In this document: one piece after another, positions 19,143-26,996 of the stretch
How positions within the stretch are numbered: position 1 is the first letter of the stretch
Layout: each line of letters starts with the position of its first letter
Origin: Pseudidiomarina halophila
Lineage (GTDB): Bacteria; Pseudomonadota; Gammaproteobacteria; Enterobacterales; Alteromonadaceae
Reading direction: 5' to 3'
Assembly: GCF_003987215.1 (NCBI RefSeq)
Contig: NZ_PIPW01000003.1
Coordinates: 1 to 64,000 of the forward strand
DNA length: 64,000 bases
Made by a program: the position numbers and the translations under genes
The notes under the pieces: generated by a model
What the model was told of the DNA's origin: nothing
Seen by the model: only the letters and a program-made list of their open reading frames with translations
The model's database searches: none

Positions 19143-20960
19143 ATGACTGCGCAACCGCTGTCAAAAGTCCTTGCCGAAGTTTTTGGTTATGCTGCTTTCC
19201 GGCAGGGCCAGGAGCAAGTGATCGAGGCGGTACAACAAAATCGTGACGCGTTGGTGCTGATGCCAACGGGCGGCGGTAAATCATTGTGTTATCAGCTGCC
19301 AGCAATTATGGGTGCAGGCGTCACGCTGGTCATCTCACCGTTAATTTCGCTGATGCAGGATCAGGTCGAGAGCCTGCAAGCCATGGGCGTTGCTGCCGGT
19401 GCGCTGCACAATGGTCTCGATCAGGAAGAGCAGCAAAGTTTGTTGCTGCGAGCGGCAAGTGGCGATTTGCGCTTGCTGTACGTGAGTCCGGAACGTGCCA
19501 TGCAGGGCTATTTTATTCGCCAGCTTCAGCAGTGGCAGGTCACGCTTGTTGCCATCGACGAAGCGCACTGTATCTCGCAGTGGGGACATGATTTCCGGCC
19601 TGAATATGGACAACTCGGACAACTGCGGGAAGCGCTGCCACAACTGCCTTTTATGGCGCTCACTGCGACCGCTGATGCGGCGACCGAAGCCGATATTGTG
19701 CAGCGATTGCACCTGCAACAACCGGTTATCTACAAGAGCTCCTTCGATCGACCTAATATCCGCTACATCGTTGAAGATAAATTCAAGCCACAAAAGCAAT
19801 TGCGTGACTATATTGCCAAGCAAAAGGGCGCATCGGGGATTGTTTACTGCGGCAGCCGTAAGCGTGTGGATGAACTTGCCGAGCGTTTACGCCAGGATGG
19901 TATTCGCGCGGCTGGCTATCACGCGGGCATGGCCCATGATGAGCGTAACTATGTGTTGCGGGGCTTTGTCCGTGATGACATTGACGTGGTGGTGGCGACG
20001 GTGGCTTTTGGTATGGGGATCAACAAGCCTAATGTGCGCTTTGTGGTGCACTTTGATGTGCCGCGCAGTATCGAGGCCTACTACCAGGAAACGGGCCGTG
20101 CGGGGCGCGACGGACTGCCTGCAGAAGCTGTGCTGCTGTATGACCCGGGTGACGCCGGCTGGATTCGCAGCATGATCAATGACCATCCGGACGAGCAACG
20201 CCGCCAGGTGGAACTGCACAAATTTACCGCTATGCAGGCACTGGGCGAAGCGCAAACCTGCCGCCGGCTGGTATTGCTGAATTACTTCAATGAGTTCCGT
20301 GAAAAAGCCTGCGGCAACTGTGATATCTGTCTTGATCCGCCGCAGCAATACGATGGTACCGTCGATGCTCAGAAAGTGCTCAGCTGCATTTACCGGGTGG
20401 GTCAGCGCTTCGGCGCCAATCACGTAATTGATGTGTTGCGGGGCAGTCAGTCACAGCGCTTAACCGCCCTTGGCCATGAGCAACTATCCACCTTCGGGCT
20501 AGGCGCAGACAAGAGTCAGGCACACTGGCTGGGGGTGATTCGGCAACTGATCCACCGTGGTCTGGTGATCCAGAATATTCAGCATTATGGCACCTTACAA
20601 CTGACCGCAGCGGCACGGCCGGTGTTACGTGGTGAAATAGCCTTGTCTTTGGCGGAACCGCGGATGAATCTTGCGGTAAGTAAGCCTAAGGTCACCGACC
20701 GTGGTGATTACGATAAGCTGCTGTTCCGGCGCTTACGCGCATTGCGCAAACGTATTGCCGATGCCGAAGAGAAGCCACCCTTTGTGGTGTTCAACGACAG
20801 TACGCTGGTCGAAATGGCGGTGCATTATCCGACGGACGAAGCCAGCATGTTGACGATCTCCGGCGTGGGTCAAACCAAACTGGAGCGCTATGGCGCCGTA
20901 TTTATTGACGCCATTACCGCTTATCTCGACGCTGAGAACGAACCCCTACTGCACAGTTAG
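19143..20960 (+). CDS. recQ: ATP-dependent DNA helicase RecQ
   Basis: The 605-residue SF2 helicase unwinds recombination intermediates. Walker A is TGGGKS (42-47); the DEAHCISQWGHDFRPEY block gives the DEAH box plus the aromatic-rich loop specific to RecQ; QETGRAGRDG is motif VI. The zinc-binding Cys set appears in TCRRLVLLNYF and CGNCDICL, then a winged helix and a C-terminal HRDC domain (about 525-600). CGGAG precedes the ATG. Confidence 0.97.
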   Translation: MTAQPLSKVLAEVFGYAAFRQGQEQVIEAVQQNRDALVLMPTGGGKSLCYQLPAIMGAGVTLVISPLISLMQDQVESLQAMGVAAGALHNGLDQEEQQSLLLRAASGDLRLLYVSPERAMQGYFIRQLQQWQVTLVAIDEAHCISQWGHDFRPEYGQLGQLREALPQLPFMALTATADAATEADIVQRLHLQQPVIYKSSFDRPNIRYIVEDKFKPQKQLRDYIAKQKGASGIVYCGSRKRVDELAERLRQDGIRAAGYHAGMAHDERNYVLRGFVRDDIDVVVATVAFGMGINKPNVRFVVHFDVPRSIEAYYQETGRAGRDGLPAEAVLLYDPGDAGWIRSMINDHPDEQRRQVELHKFTAMQALGEAQTCRRLVLLNYFNEFREKACGNCDICLDPPQQYDGTVDAQKVLSCIYRVGQRFGANHVIDVLRGSQSQRLTALGHEQLSTFGLGADKSQAHWLGVIRQLIHRGLVIQNIQHYGTLQLTAAARPVLRGEIALSLAEPRMNLAVSKPKVTDRGDYDKLLFRRLRALRKRIADAEEKPPFVVFNDSTLVEMAVHYPTDEASMLTISGVGQTKLERYGAVFIDAITAYLDAENEPLLHS

Positions 20961-21586
20961 CCATTTGGCATAAAGTAGAAGGTCCAGAGATCTTGCAGCA
21001 CCGGAATGATTGAGGCGACCAATATCAGGCCCATGGTGACGTTAAAGATCCGCTGGAAGACAGAATTGGCCAGAAACTTGCGCAGCAAGGAGCCGAACAA
21101 CAACCAGGTGCCGACACAGGGAAACGCCATCAGCAAGAACGCTGAGGTAATGGCAAGCACCTCAGTGACCGGGTTACCATTTACCGTGGTGTAGGCGGCT
21201 ACCGCGCCCGATGCCATCATCCAGGCTTTCGCATTCACCCACTGAAAGAGTGCCGCCTGCCAGAAGTTAAAGGGCTTCTTATCGCCTTTTTTAATGGCTT
21301 TTGGTTCCGCGCTGGCAATGTGCCAGGCCAGCCACAGCAAATAAATCACACCAATGACCTTAATCAACTGATGCAGGTTGGGGAAGCGCTCAAACACCAC
21401 GCCGAAACCAAAACCAACCAACAGCACCATCAACGGAAAGCCCAGACAGATACCCAGGAAGTGCGGCATGCTGGCGCGTATTCCGTAATTGACCGCGGAT
21501 GACATGATCATCACATTATTGGGCCCGGGCGTAATTGTGGTGGAAAACGCGAAGAACAGTACTGCGATGAAAATTTCCATAGCCAT
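20957..21586 (-). CDS. LysE/RhtB-family amino acid exporter
   Basis: The 209-residue protein has about six hydrophobic helices and the LysE family signature near the N-terminus (TPGPNNVMIMSSAVNYG, the PGPN motif). Members export amino acids such as lysine, threonine, homoserine or cysteine derivatives; the substrate cannot be read from sequence. A second in-frame ATG two codons in (21580) is also possible. The end overlaps recQ by 4 bp. Confidence 0.88.
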   Translation of the reverse strand: MAMEIFIAVLFFAFSTTITPGPNNVMIMSSAVNYGIRASMPHFLGICLGFPLMVLLVGFGFGVVFERFPNLHQLIKVIGVIYLLWLAWHIASAEPKAIKKGDKKPFNFWQAALFQWVNAKAWMMASGAVAAYTTVNGNPVTEVLAITSAFLLMAFPCVGTWLLFGSLLRKFLANSVFQRIFNVTMGLILVASIIPVLQDLWTFYFMPNG

Positions 21587-21657
21587 CCATTTTTGTGTCA
21601 GGTCTGTATACTTAGTTTAGTGTGCCTTGAGCGAGTAGACAAAAACAAGGAATTCCA

Positions 21658-22746
21658 ATGAAAACTCAGTTACAGATACTTTTTGCCGTGTTGCTTATGC
21701 TTTGGCCTGCTATGACGCTGGCTCAGACACCGTCAGACGGTGCTTCGGCAGAGCCTATGCAGGTGGCGGTCAGAATCAGTCCGCCGTTTGTCATGCAAGA
21801 TGATAACGGTGACTATTACGGACTGACCATCGAATTGTGGGAATACATTGCTGAGGTCAATAATTATCAGTTTAACTATCAGGAAGCCGGTTTAGAGCAA
21901 TTGTTCGATGGTGTCGCTGGCGGCGATTACGCAGTTGGTTTAGGTGCCATTTCCGTGACTGCTGATCGTGAACGGCGGATTGATTTCACTCTGCCCTTTT
22001 ATAACGCGGGGCTTGGTATTGCCGTGCCTGCAACAGCTGAATCGGGCTGGTGGACGGTAACCAAACGCTTTTTCAGTCTGGAATTTTTGACTGTGCTACT
22101 GGCGCTGATTGCCATTCTTCTCATTGCCGGCATTTTAGTGTGGCTGGCAGAGCGGCGGCATAATCGTGAAGAATTCAGCTCGGGCAGGATGAGGGGCATA
22201 GGGGCCGGATTCTGGTGGGCCGCAGTGACCATGACCACGGTCGGTTACGGAGACAAATCGCCGCGCTCGAATGCCGGTCGCGTGGTGGCCTTTATCTGGA
22301 TGTTTACCAGCGTCATTATTATTTCCAGCTTCACCGCCTCGATCACCTCTGCGCTAACGGTAAACCGGTTGTCGACGCTCATTGAGGGTAAAGATGATTT
22401 GGCTAGAGTCCGTGTCGCCAGTGTACCGGGATCCTACAGCGCGTTCTGGCTGGATCGCGAGAACATAGGTTATCAGCACTACAACGATTTAGCGGATGCG
22501 TTGCAAAGTGTTCAGGCAGGTAAAGCAGATGCGGCGGTTTACGATGCACCGCTTTTGAAATATCAGCTGCGCAAAGACTATTCAGGATTAACTGTTCTTA
22601 AAGATGTATTTGCGCCGCAGGACTATGCCTTAGTGCTGCCACCGAAAGCGGGTGAGCGCGAGGAAATTAATCGTGTATTGCTCCGCTACATCCGTAGTGC
22701 GGAGTGGCGTCAGTCGGTGAGTCGGTATTTAGGCGATGAGCTATAA
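21658..22746 (+). CDS. prokaryotic ionotropic glutamate receptor-like ligand-gated channel
   Basis: The 362-residue protein has a signal peptide (1-22), lobe S1 of a type-3 solute-binding domain (about 33-125; TADRERRIDFTLPF carries the ligand-binding Arg), a transmembrane helix (about 143-164), a pore helix and filter WAAVTMTTVGYGDKSP (TVGYGD at 194-199), a second helix (about 206-230), then lobe S2 (about 248-362; VPGSYSAF and DAAVYDAP). This S1-channel-S2 order is that of GluR0 of Synechocystis, a K+-selective glutamate-gated channel. The ligand is not known here; an amino acid is likely. AAGGAA precedes the ATG. Confidence 0.88.
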   Translation: MKTQLQILFAVLLMLWPAMTLAQTPSDGASAEPMQVAVRISPPFVMQDDNGDYYGLTIELWEYIAEVNNYQFNYQEAGLEQLFDGVAGGDYAVGLGAISVTADRERRIDFTLPFYNAGLGIAVPATAESGWWTVTKRFFSLEFLTVLLALIAILLIAGILVWLAERRHNREEFSSGRMRGIGAGFWWAAVTMTTVGYGDKSPRSNAGRVVAFIWMFTSVIIISSFTASITSALTVNRLSTLIEGKDDLARVRVASVPGSYSAFWLDRENIGYQHYNDLADALQSVQAGKADAAVYDAPLLKYQLRKDYSGLTVLKDVFAPQDYALVLPPKAGEREEINRVLLRYIRSAEWRQSVSRYLGDEL

Positions 22747-22775
22747 TCAGCTAACACTGTAGCAAAGGAGGTCTT

Positions 22776-23750
22776 ATGTTAGGTCTTACGTTTAGCTTGT
22801 TATTAACGGCTAGCGGTGCCACAGCACCAGCGACGGTGACAATCAATGAGTGGCAGGTGCCCTGGCCCGATTCGCGGCCTCGCGACCCCTATGTGCAAGC
22901 CGACGATCGGGTCTGGTTTGTCGGGCAGCGCGCGGATTATGCCGCCATTTTAAATCCTCAAACGGGCAACTTTGAGCGTATTGATTTACCAGACGGTGCC
23001 GGCCCGCATAACATCATTGTTGATGAACGTGGTGCCTGGTATGCCGGCAATAAAGCCGCACATATTGGCAAGATTGCCCATGACGATTTCTCGATTACCC
23101 AATATGAATTGCCCGGTGACGGGCGTCGCGATGTGCATACCATGCAATTTACCAGTGACGGTGACATCTGGTTTACCGCTCAGGGCGCCAATAAATTCGG
23201 TTACTTCGATGTCGATAACAACAGGATTGAGTTATTCGATATCGAAACGCCACGGGCACGTCCATACGGTCTGATTGTGGTGGATGATCAGCCGTGGCTC
23301 ACCTTATTTGGGTCCAACAAGCTCGTTACCTATGAAGACGGCGAAGTTAAAGAAATTGAATTACCCCGCCCCGCGGCGAATCGGCCACGGCGCATCGCCC
23401 TGGGGGATGACGGTGGTATCTGGTATGTGGATTATGCCGGAGGCTATCTGGGCCGCTATGACCGTGACAGCGGGCACGTCGATGAGTGGGTGATGCCAGC
23501 TGGCGCGAGTTCATTACCCTACGCCATGGCTGCAGACGACCAGGGCTACGTCTGGTTTGCAGAAACTGGGCCACAACCGAATCGCATCGTTGGCTTTCAT
23601 ATCGAATCTGAGCGCTTCACCGACCCGGTTGCGGTGCCAAGTGGTGGCGGGACGGTACGCCACATGGTGTTTGATGAAGCCAGCGAGAGCCTGTGGTTCG
23701 GCACCGATGCCAACACCGTAGGGCAGGCGAAGATCAGTTACGGCGACTAG
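22776..23750 (+). CDS. virginiamycin B lyase (Vgb)-like beta-propeller protein
   Basis: The 324-residue protein has a short signal-like N-terminus and repeated propeller blades (GxIWFT-, GAWYA-, GIWYVDY-, GYVWFAETG-type strands about every 42 residues). This matches the SMP-30/streptogramin lyase-like Vgb family. True Vgb enzymes linearise streptogramin B antibiotics, but many chromosomal homologues have unknown roles. A strong AAAGGAGG site is upstream, and the channel gene ends 29 bases earlier, so they may be co-expressed. Its export signal would be unusual for an antibiotic lyase. Confidence 0.75.
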   Translation: MLGLTFSLLLTASGATAPATVTINEWQVPWPDSRPRDPYVQADDRVWFVGQRADYAAILNPQTGNFERIDLPDGAGPHNIIVDERGAWYAGNKAAHIGKIAHDDFSITQYELPGDGRRDVHTMQFTSDGDIWFTAQGANKFGYFDVDNNRIELFDIETPRARPYGLIVVDDQPWLTLFGSNKLVTYEDGEVKEIELPRPAANRPRRIALGDDGGIWYVDYAGGYLGRYDRDSGHVDEWVMPAGASSLPYAMAADDQGYVWFAETGPQPNRIVGFHIESERFTDPVAVPSGGGTVRHMVFDEASESLWFGTDANTVGQAKISYGD

Positions 23751-24106
23751 GGAAGTAATACCAATAACCAGGTCGCAGCGATGCTTATCAGCGAGAACAT
23801 GACAGCGGTGGAAGCGATATCTTTCGCTTTGCCGCTGAGCTCGTGCAGCTCCGGGCTGATTCTATCCACCGTAGCTTCAATGGCGGAATTTAAGAACTCG
23901 ACAATCAGTAACACTAGCACCGGCAGTATAAGTACTGCCCGTTCAACACCACTATCGCCAAGCCAGAGCGCTAAAGGAATAAGCACAACGGCAAGCAGGC
24001 AGTCTTGTCGTACCGCTGCTTCGGACTGAAGTGCGACACGGAGCCCGCGCAGCGAGTTGCCGGTTGCGCGGACAATACGCATTAATCCCTTTTGTGATGG
24101 TTTCAT
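23747..24106 (-). CDS. dgkA: diacylglycerol kinase (DgkA)
   Basis: The 119-residue integral membrane kinase phosphorylates diacylglycerol formed during membrane-derived oligosaccharide or lipid A modification. It has three transmembrane helices and the signature EFLNSAIEATVD followed by HELSGKAKDIAS. The ATG at 24106 (AAAGAGAA upstream) gives the normal family length; a longer reading upstream adds non-homologous residues. It overlaps the Vgb-like gene by 4 bp. Confidence 0.95.
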   Translation of the reverse strand: MKPSQKGLMRIVRATGNSLRGLRVALQSEAAVRQDCLLAVVLIPLALWLGDSGVERAVLILPVLVLLIVEFLNSAIEATVDRISPELHELSGKAKDIASTAVMFSLISIAATWLLVLLP

Positions 24107-24178
24107 AAGTTCTCTTTTGGTTTCAGCCAGATGGTGTACAGTGTAATACAAGATCAGACTTAAGGATGGCTTAACTTT

Positions 24179-25159
24179 ATGGCCGAGAGTAATCATTGGC
24201 AACTGATTCCACTGGGTGAATTCGAACGCCCGGACGCTCCGGCGAGCACGGTGATTCAGCGAACATGGTCGCATATACGAAAACTCTTTATTGCCGAAGC
24301 GGATGATAATGCTAATCCCGATGAGCAGGACTTCCCGCACTATCGGGAGTTTGAATTAGAACCTGCTGTTGCAGCGGTCAACGCTGCCTGGCAGGACAAT
24401 GATGATCCGCCAGCAGTGCGTTTTGTGGTCAGCCCGCCATTTAGTGGTAGCGGGGCGATTTTACGGGAATGGGCTAAGCAAAACGACTATCAGCAACTCA
24501 CTCCACCAACCGTTGAACAACTGGAAACTGCCGATACCGACGTCTGGTGGCAAGCGCAGGAGTGTGAGCGCTGGTTGCTGGATGAGTTTTCATCGTTCTG
24601 GCTGCGCACCACCGACCACATGCAGTTTATGCGTGCTTTACTGCCCCGGCTGTTGCGTGGTGAGCTAGGTTCAGGTGTGGTGGTCATTGATAGTTGGACC
24701 TTTGCGTTTTTAAAGCGCGCCTGGCCATTAAGTCTACCCCATTGCTATTGCTTTGCCGCTGCTACCCCGGAGCTACTTAAACAGAGTGGCATCGTTGGCA
24801 GTGAGAAAAGGCTGAAAAACCTTGCGGCCCGGTCGCGAGGCAACCTTGGTGTCGCGCTGGCATTATGGGCAATTCAACAGGACGAGCAGCGCAGTTTGCC
24901 CCACTTACCAAGTGAGGCCGGAGATGCAACCGCGTTTATTTTGTACAGCCTGTTATTGCATCACGGTTTACGTGGCGAAGATTTACAACGGGTACTGCCG
25001 ATGCTGGCGCCTGATCAACTTGACGTGCAATTATTGCGCTTACAGCAAAACGCGGTGATCGAACTGGATGATGACAGGGTCTGGCGCATAACTGTGTACG
25101 CCTATGTTGAAGTGCGTGAGTTTTTGGCTGCGCGGGGTTACTGGCTTGACGAGTTTTAG
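24179..25159 (+). CDS. uncharacterised protein with degenerate P-loop ATPase and winged-helix features
   Basis: This 326-residue protein is not recognised as a named family. Residues about 80-98 (RFVVSPPFSGSGAILREW) look like a Walker A loop that lacks the GK(T/S); GSGVVVIDSW near 165 resembles a Walker B strand without the usual acidic pair. KRLKNLAARSRGNLGVALALW near 213 looks like the sensor-2 region of ORC/STAND-type AAA ATPases. The C-terminus (about 275-322) could be a winged helix. No signal or membrane segment is seen. An MscS channel gene begins 12 bases downstream, so the two very likely act together. Confidence 0.6.
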   Translation: MAESNHWQLIPLGEFERPDAPASTVIQRTWSHIRKLFIAEADDNANPDEQDFPHYREFELEPAVAAVNAAWQDNDDPPAVRFVVSPPFSGSGAILREWAKQNDYQQLTPPTVEQLETADTDVWWQAQECERWLLDEFSSFWLRTTDHMQFMRALLPRLLRGELGSGVVVIDSWTFAFLKRAWPLSLPHCYCFAAATPELLKQSGIVGSEKRLKNLAARSRGNLGVALALWAIQQDEQRSLPHLPSEAGDATAFILYSLLLHHGLRGEDLQRVLPMLAPDQLDVQLLRLQQNAVIELDDDRVWRITVYAYVEVREFLAARGYWLDEF

Positions 25160-25171
25160 CGAGGTCTGAAC

Positions 25172-25990
25172 ATGGATACGGATAAAATTCTCGGTCTGTT
25201 TAGAGAAATCACCACTGCGGTGTTAATTGAGATCGGTCTGGTCTTCGCTGTGGCAACAGCGATTGTGGTCTCCAGCCAGCGTGTATTGCCATGGCTCGCT
25301 GAACATTTACATGGTAAGCAGCGCTTGTTTGCCCTGGCGATGGTGCCGACGATTCGCGTCATCGTGTTCATTATTGCGTTTTTGTGGGTCGTGCCACTGG
25401 TCATTGAACCCAGTATGCAAAACATGGTGGCGATTCTGGGTGCCGCGGGCTTAGCCATCGGTTTCGCATTAAAAGATTATGTGAGCAGTTTAATCGCGGG
25501 AATAGTAGCTGTTTATGAACTGCCTTACCGGCCCGGCGACTGGATTGAAGTCGAAGGAACCTACGGTGAGGTCAAACATATCGGCATGCGGGCTATCGAA
25601 ATTGTAACGCCTGACGATACCGTGGTCTTTGTTCCGCACCTGAAGTTATGGTCGACGCTGATTTTCAATGCCAACAATGGCGGGCCGAGCCTGATGTGTG
25701 TGGTCGATTTTTACCTGCACCCGGAACATGATGCTAACCGTGTGAAACATTTACTGGAAGACGTTGCGCTGACCAGTCCCTATGTACAGCTGGCCAAACC
25801 GATCCTGGTAATCGCCAAAGAAGAACCCTGGGGCACGCACTACCGGCTCAAAGCTTATCCCATTGACCCGCGCCAGCAATTTCAGTTCATGACCGATTTA
25901 ACCGCGCGCGGCAAAGACTGCCTGCGCGCGTTGCCAGTCAGGTTTGCCCAGCTGTCACCAGAGCACGCTGTTCAGACAGGCCCATACTGA
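25172..25990 (+). CDS. small-conductance mechanosensitive channel (MscS family)
   Basis: The 272-residue inner membrane protein has an N-terminal helix (about 13-34), a second (about 52-75), and the MscS pore helix (about 85-110: ILGAAGLAIGFALKDYVSSLIAGI). The beta domain follows (YRPGDWIEVEGTYGEVKHIGMRAIEI, then DDTVVFVPHLKLWS). GAGG precedes the ATG. It is coupled to the upstream ATPase-like gene. Its last 53 bp overlap the convergent acyltransferase gene. Confidence 0.9.
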   Translation: MDTDKILGLFREITTAVLIEIGLVFAVATAIVVSSQRVLPWLAEHLHGKQRLFALAMVPTIRVIVFIIAFLWVVPLVIEPSMQNMVAILGAAGLAIGFALKDYVSSLIAGIVAVYELPYRPGDWIEVEGTYGEVKHIGMRAIEIVTPDDTVVFVPHLKLWSTLIFNANNGGPSLMCVVDFYLHPEHDANRVKHLLEDVALTSPYVQLAKPILVIAKEEPWGTHYRLKAYPIDPRQQFQFMTDLTARGKDCLRALPVRFAQLSPEHAVQTGPY

Positions 25991-26996
25991 GTACGTAAGG
26001 TTGCTCCGTCTTTTGCTGGGCCGTAAAGCTGGTTTTATCCGTTAAACCCTGCCAACCGATGGCGATCAATGCTTGTGCGACAGCGCCACCGAGCCCGCTG
26101 CCCGGGCCCAACAATATGATATGGTCAGGCGCGTGCTCTTTCACCGCAACTTGCACCGCTTTGCTGAAATCATAGGTCTGGGTCACTTGGTGGCCTAAGG
26201 TATAGCGCTGTAGTGCGGGCATATCCGTAGTCGGCGTTAACCACTGATAGCCGCGACCATCCACCAAAGGAGTTTGCGGTGGTTGAAACGCTGCAACCGG
26301 CCAGGTTTCCTGCGCGTCGGCTGCTGCATCCGCCATGATGTGGGTATGAAATGCAGCATGGCCCGGCAGTACCATAGGAAAGCGTTCATCTGCGGTAGGT
26401 AAAGCTTTTACCGCCGCACTGCAGGCCGCTTCAGTACCGGCTAACACCGCATAGCCGCCATAATTTATTGAGCGCATAAGCTCGCCAGGATGGGCGGCGA
26501 TTTGCTCGTCCACCAGGGCGATGCGTTCTGCGTCAGGACGCCACTCACTATCGACGATAGGGTAGATAAACTGTGCACCAGCGCCGCCTGCGGTTAACTG
26601 CGCCATGCTGGTGACCAAACGTGTGCTGGTACTGAGTGACCAGGCTTCGGCACAAGCCATTGCGGTGTACCAACCCATTGAGTTGCCAGTGATGGCAACC
26701 ACATCATACTGTTCGCGGTCGATACTCAAAAAGTCCAGATAACCTGCCGCATAAATCAGCGCGGCGGCATTTTCTGGCCGTTGATGCAATGACGTTTTAA
26801 ACAGTTTTGCCTGATCAAGTTCGCTGACTGTAGGAAGCCCGAGCCGCGTGCGCTCGGCATCGATGGCATCCAGTGTCGCCTGTAAATGTTCGCGCAATTT
26901 CGGCGAAGATGCGGCTATATTCGCGGAAATAGAGCCTAATTCAGGTTTGTTGTAGGTGCCTCGGCCGGGGCAAATCACCACTGCGGTTTTCTTCAT
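25938..26996 (-). CDS. FabD-like acyltransferase domain protein
   Basis: The 352-residue protein has the malonyl/acyl transferase fold: PGRGTYNKPELG at the N-terminus, the nucleophile elbow GNSMG (usual GHSLG), GAFH-type catalytic His in GHAAFHTHIMA, and GPGSGLGGAV near the end. Identity to FabD is only partial, and a housekeeping FabD should sit with fab genes, so it probably acts on another acyl thioester. It overlaps the upstream fused E1 gene by 4 bp (ATGA), with GGAGG before its ATG, so both products are made together. Confidence 0.75.
   Translation of the reverse strand: MKKTAVVICPGRGTYNKPELGSISANIAASSPKLREHLQATLDAIDAERTRLGLPTVSELDQAKLFKTSLHQRPENAAALIYAAGYLDFLSIDREQYDVVAITGNSMGWYTAMACAEAWSLSTSTRLVTSMAQLTAGGAGAQFIYPIVDSEWRPDAERIALVDEQIAAHPGELMRSINYGGYAVLAGTEAACSAAVKALPTADERFPMVLPGHAAFHTHIMADAAADAQETWPVAAFQPPQTPLVDGRGYQWLTPTTDMPALQRYTLGHQVTQTYDFSKAVQVAVKEHAPDHIILLGPGSGLGGAVAQALIAIGWQGLTDKTSFTAQQKTEQPYVLSMGLSEQRALVTAGQT

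Noticed and set aside
24128-24152. TGTA-N8-TACA between dgkA and the ATPase-like gene as a LexA box
   Set aside because: The needed CTGT and ACAG ends are not present; only a weak TGTA/TACA symmetry is left.
25938-26996. Housekeeping malonyl-CoA:ACP transacylase fabD
   Set aside because: The active-site motif differs, the length is greater, and the neighbours are an E1 fusion rather than fab genes.
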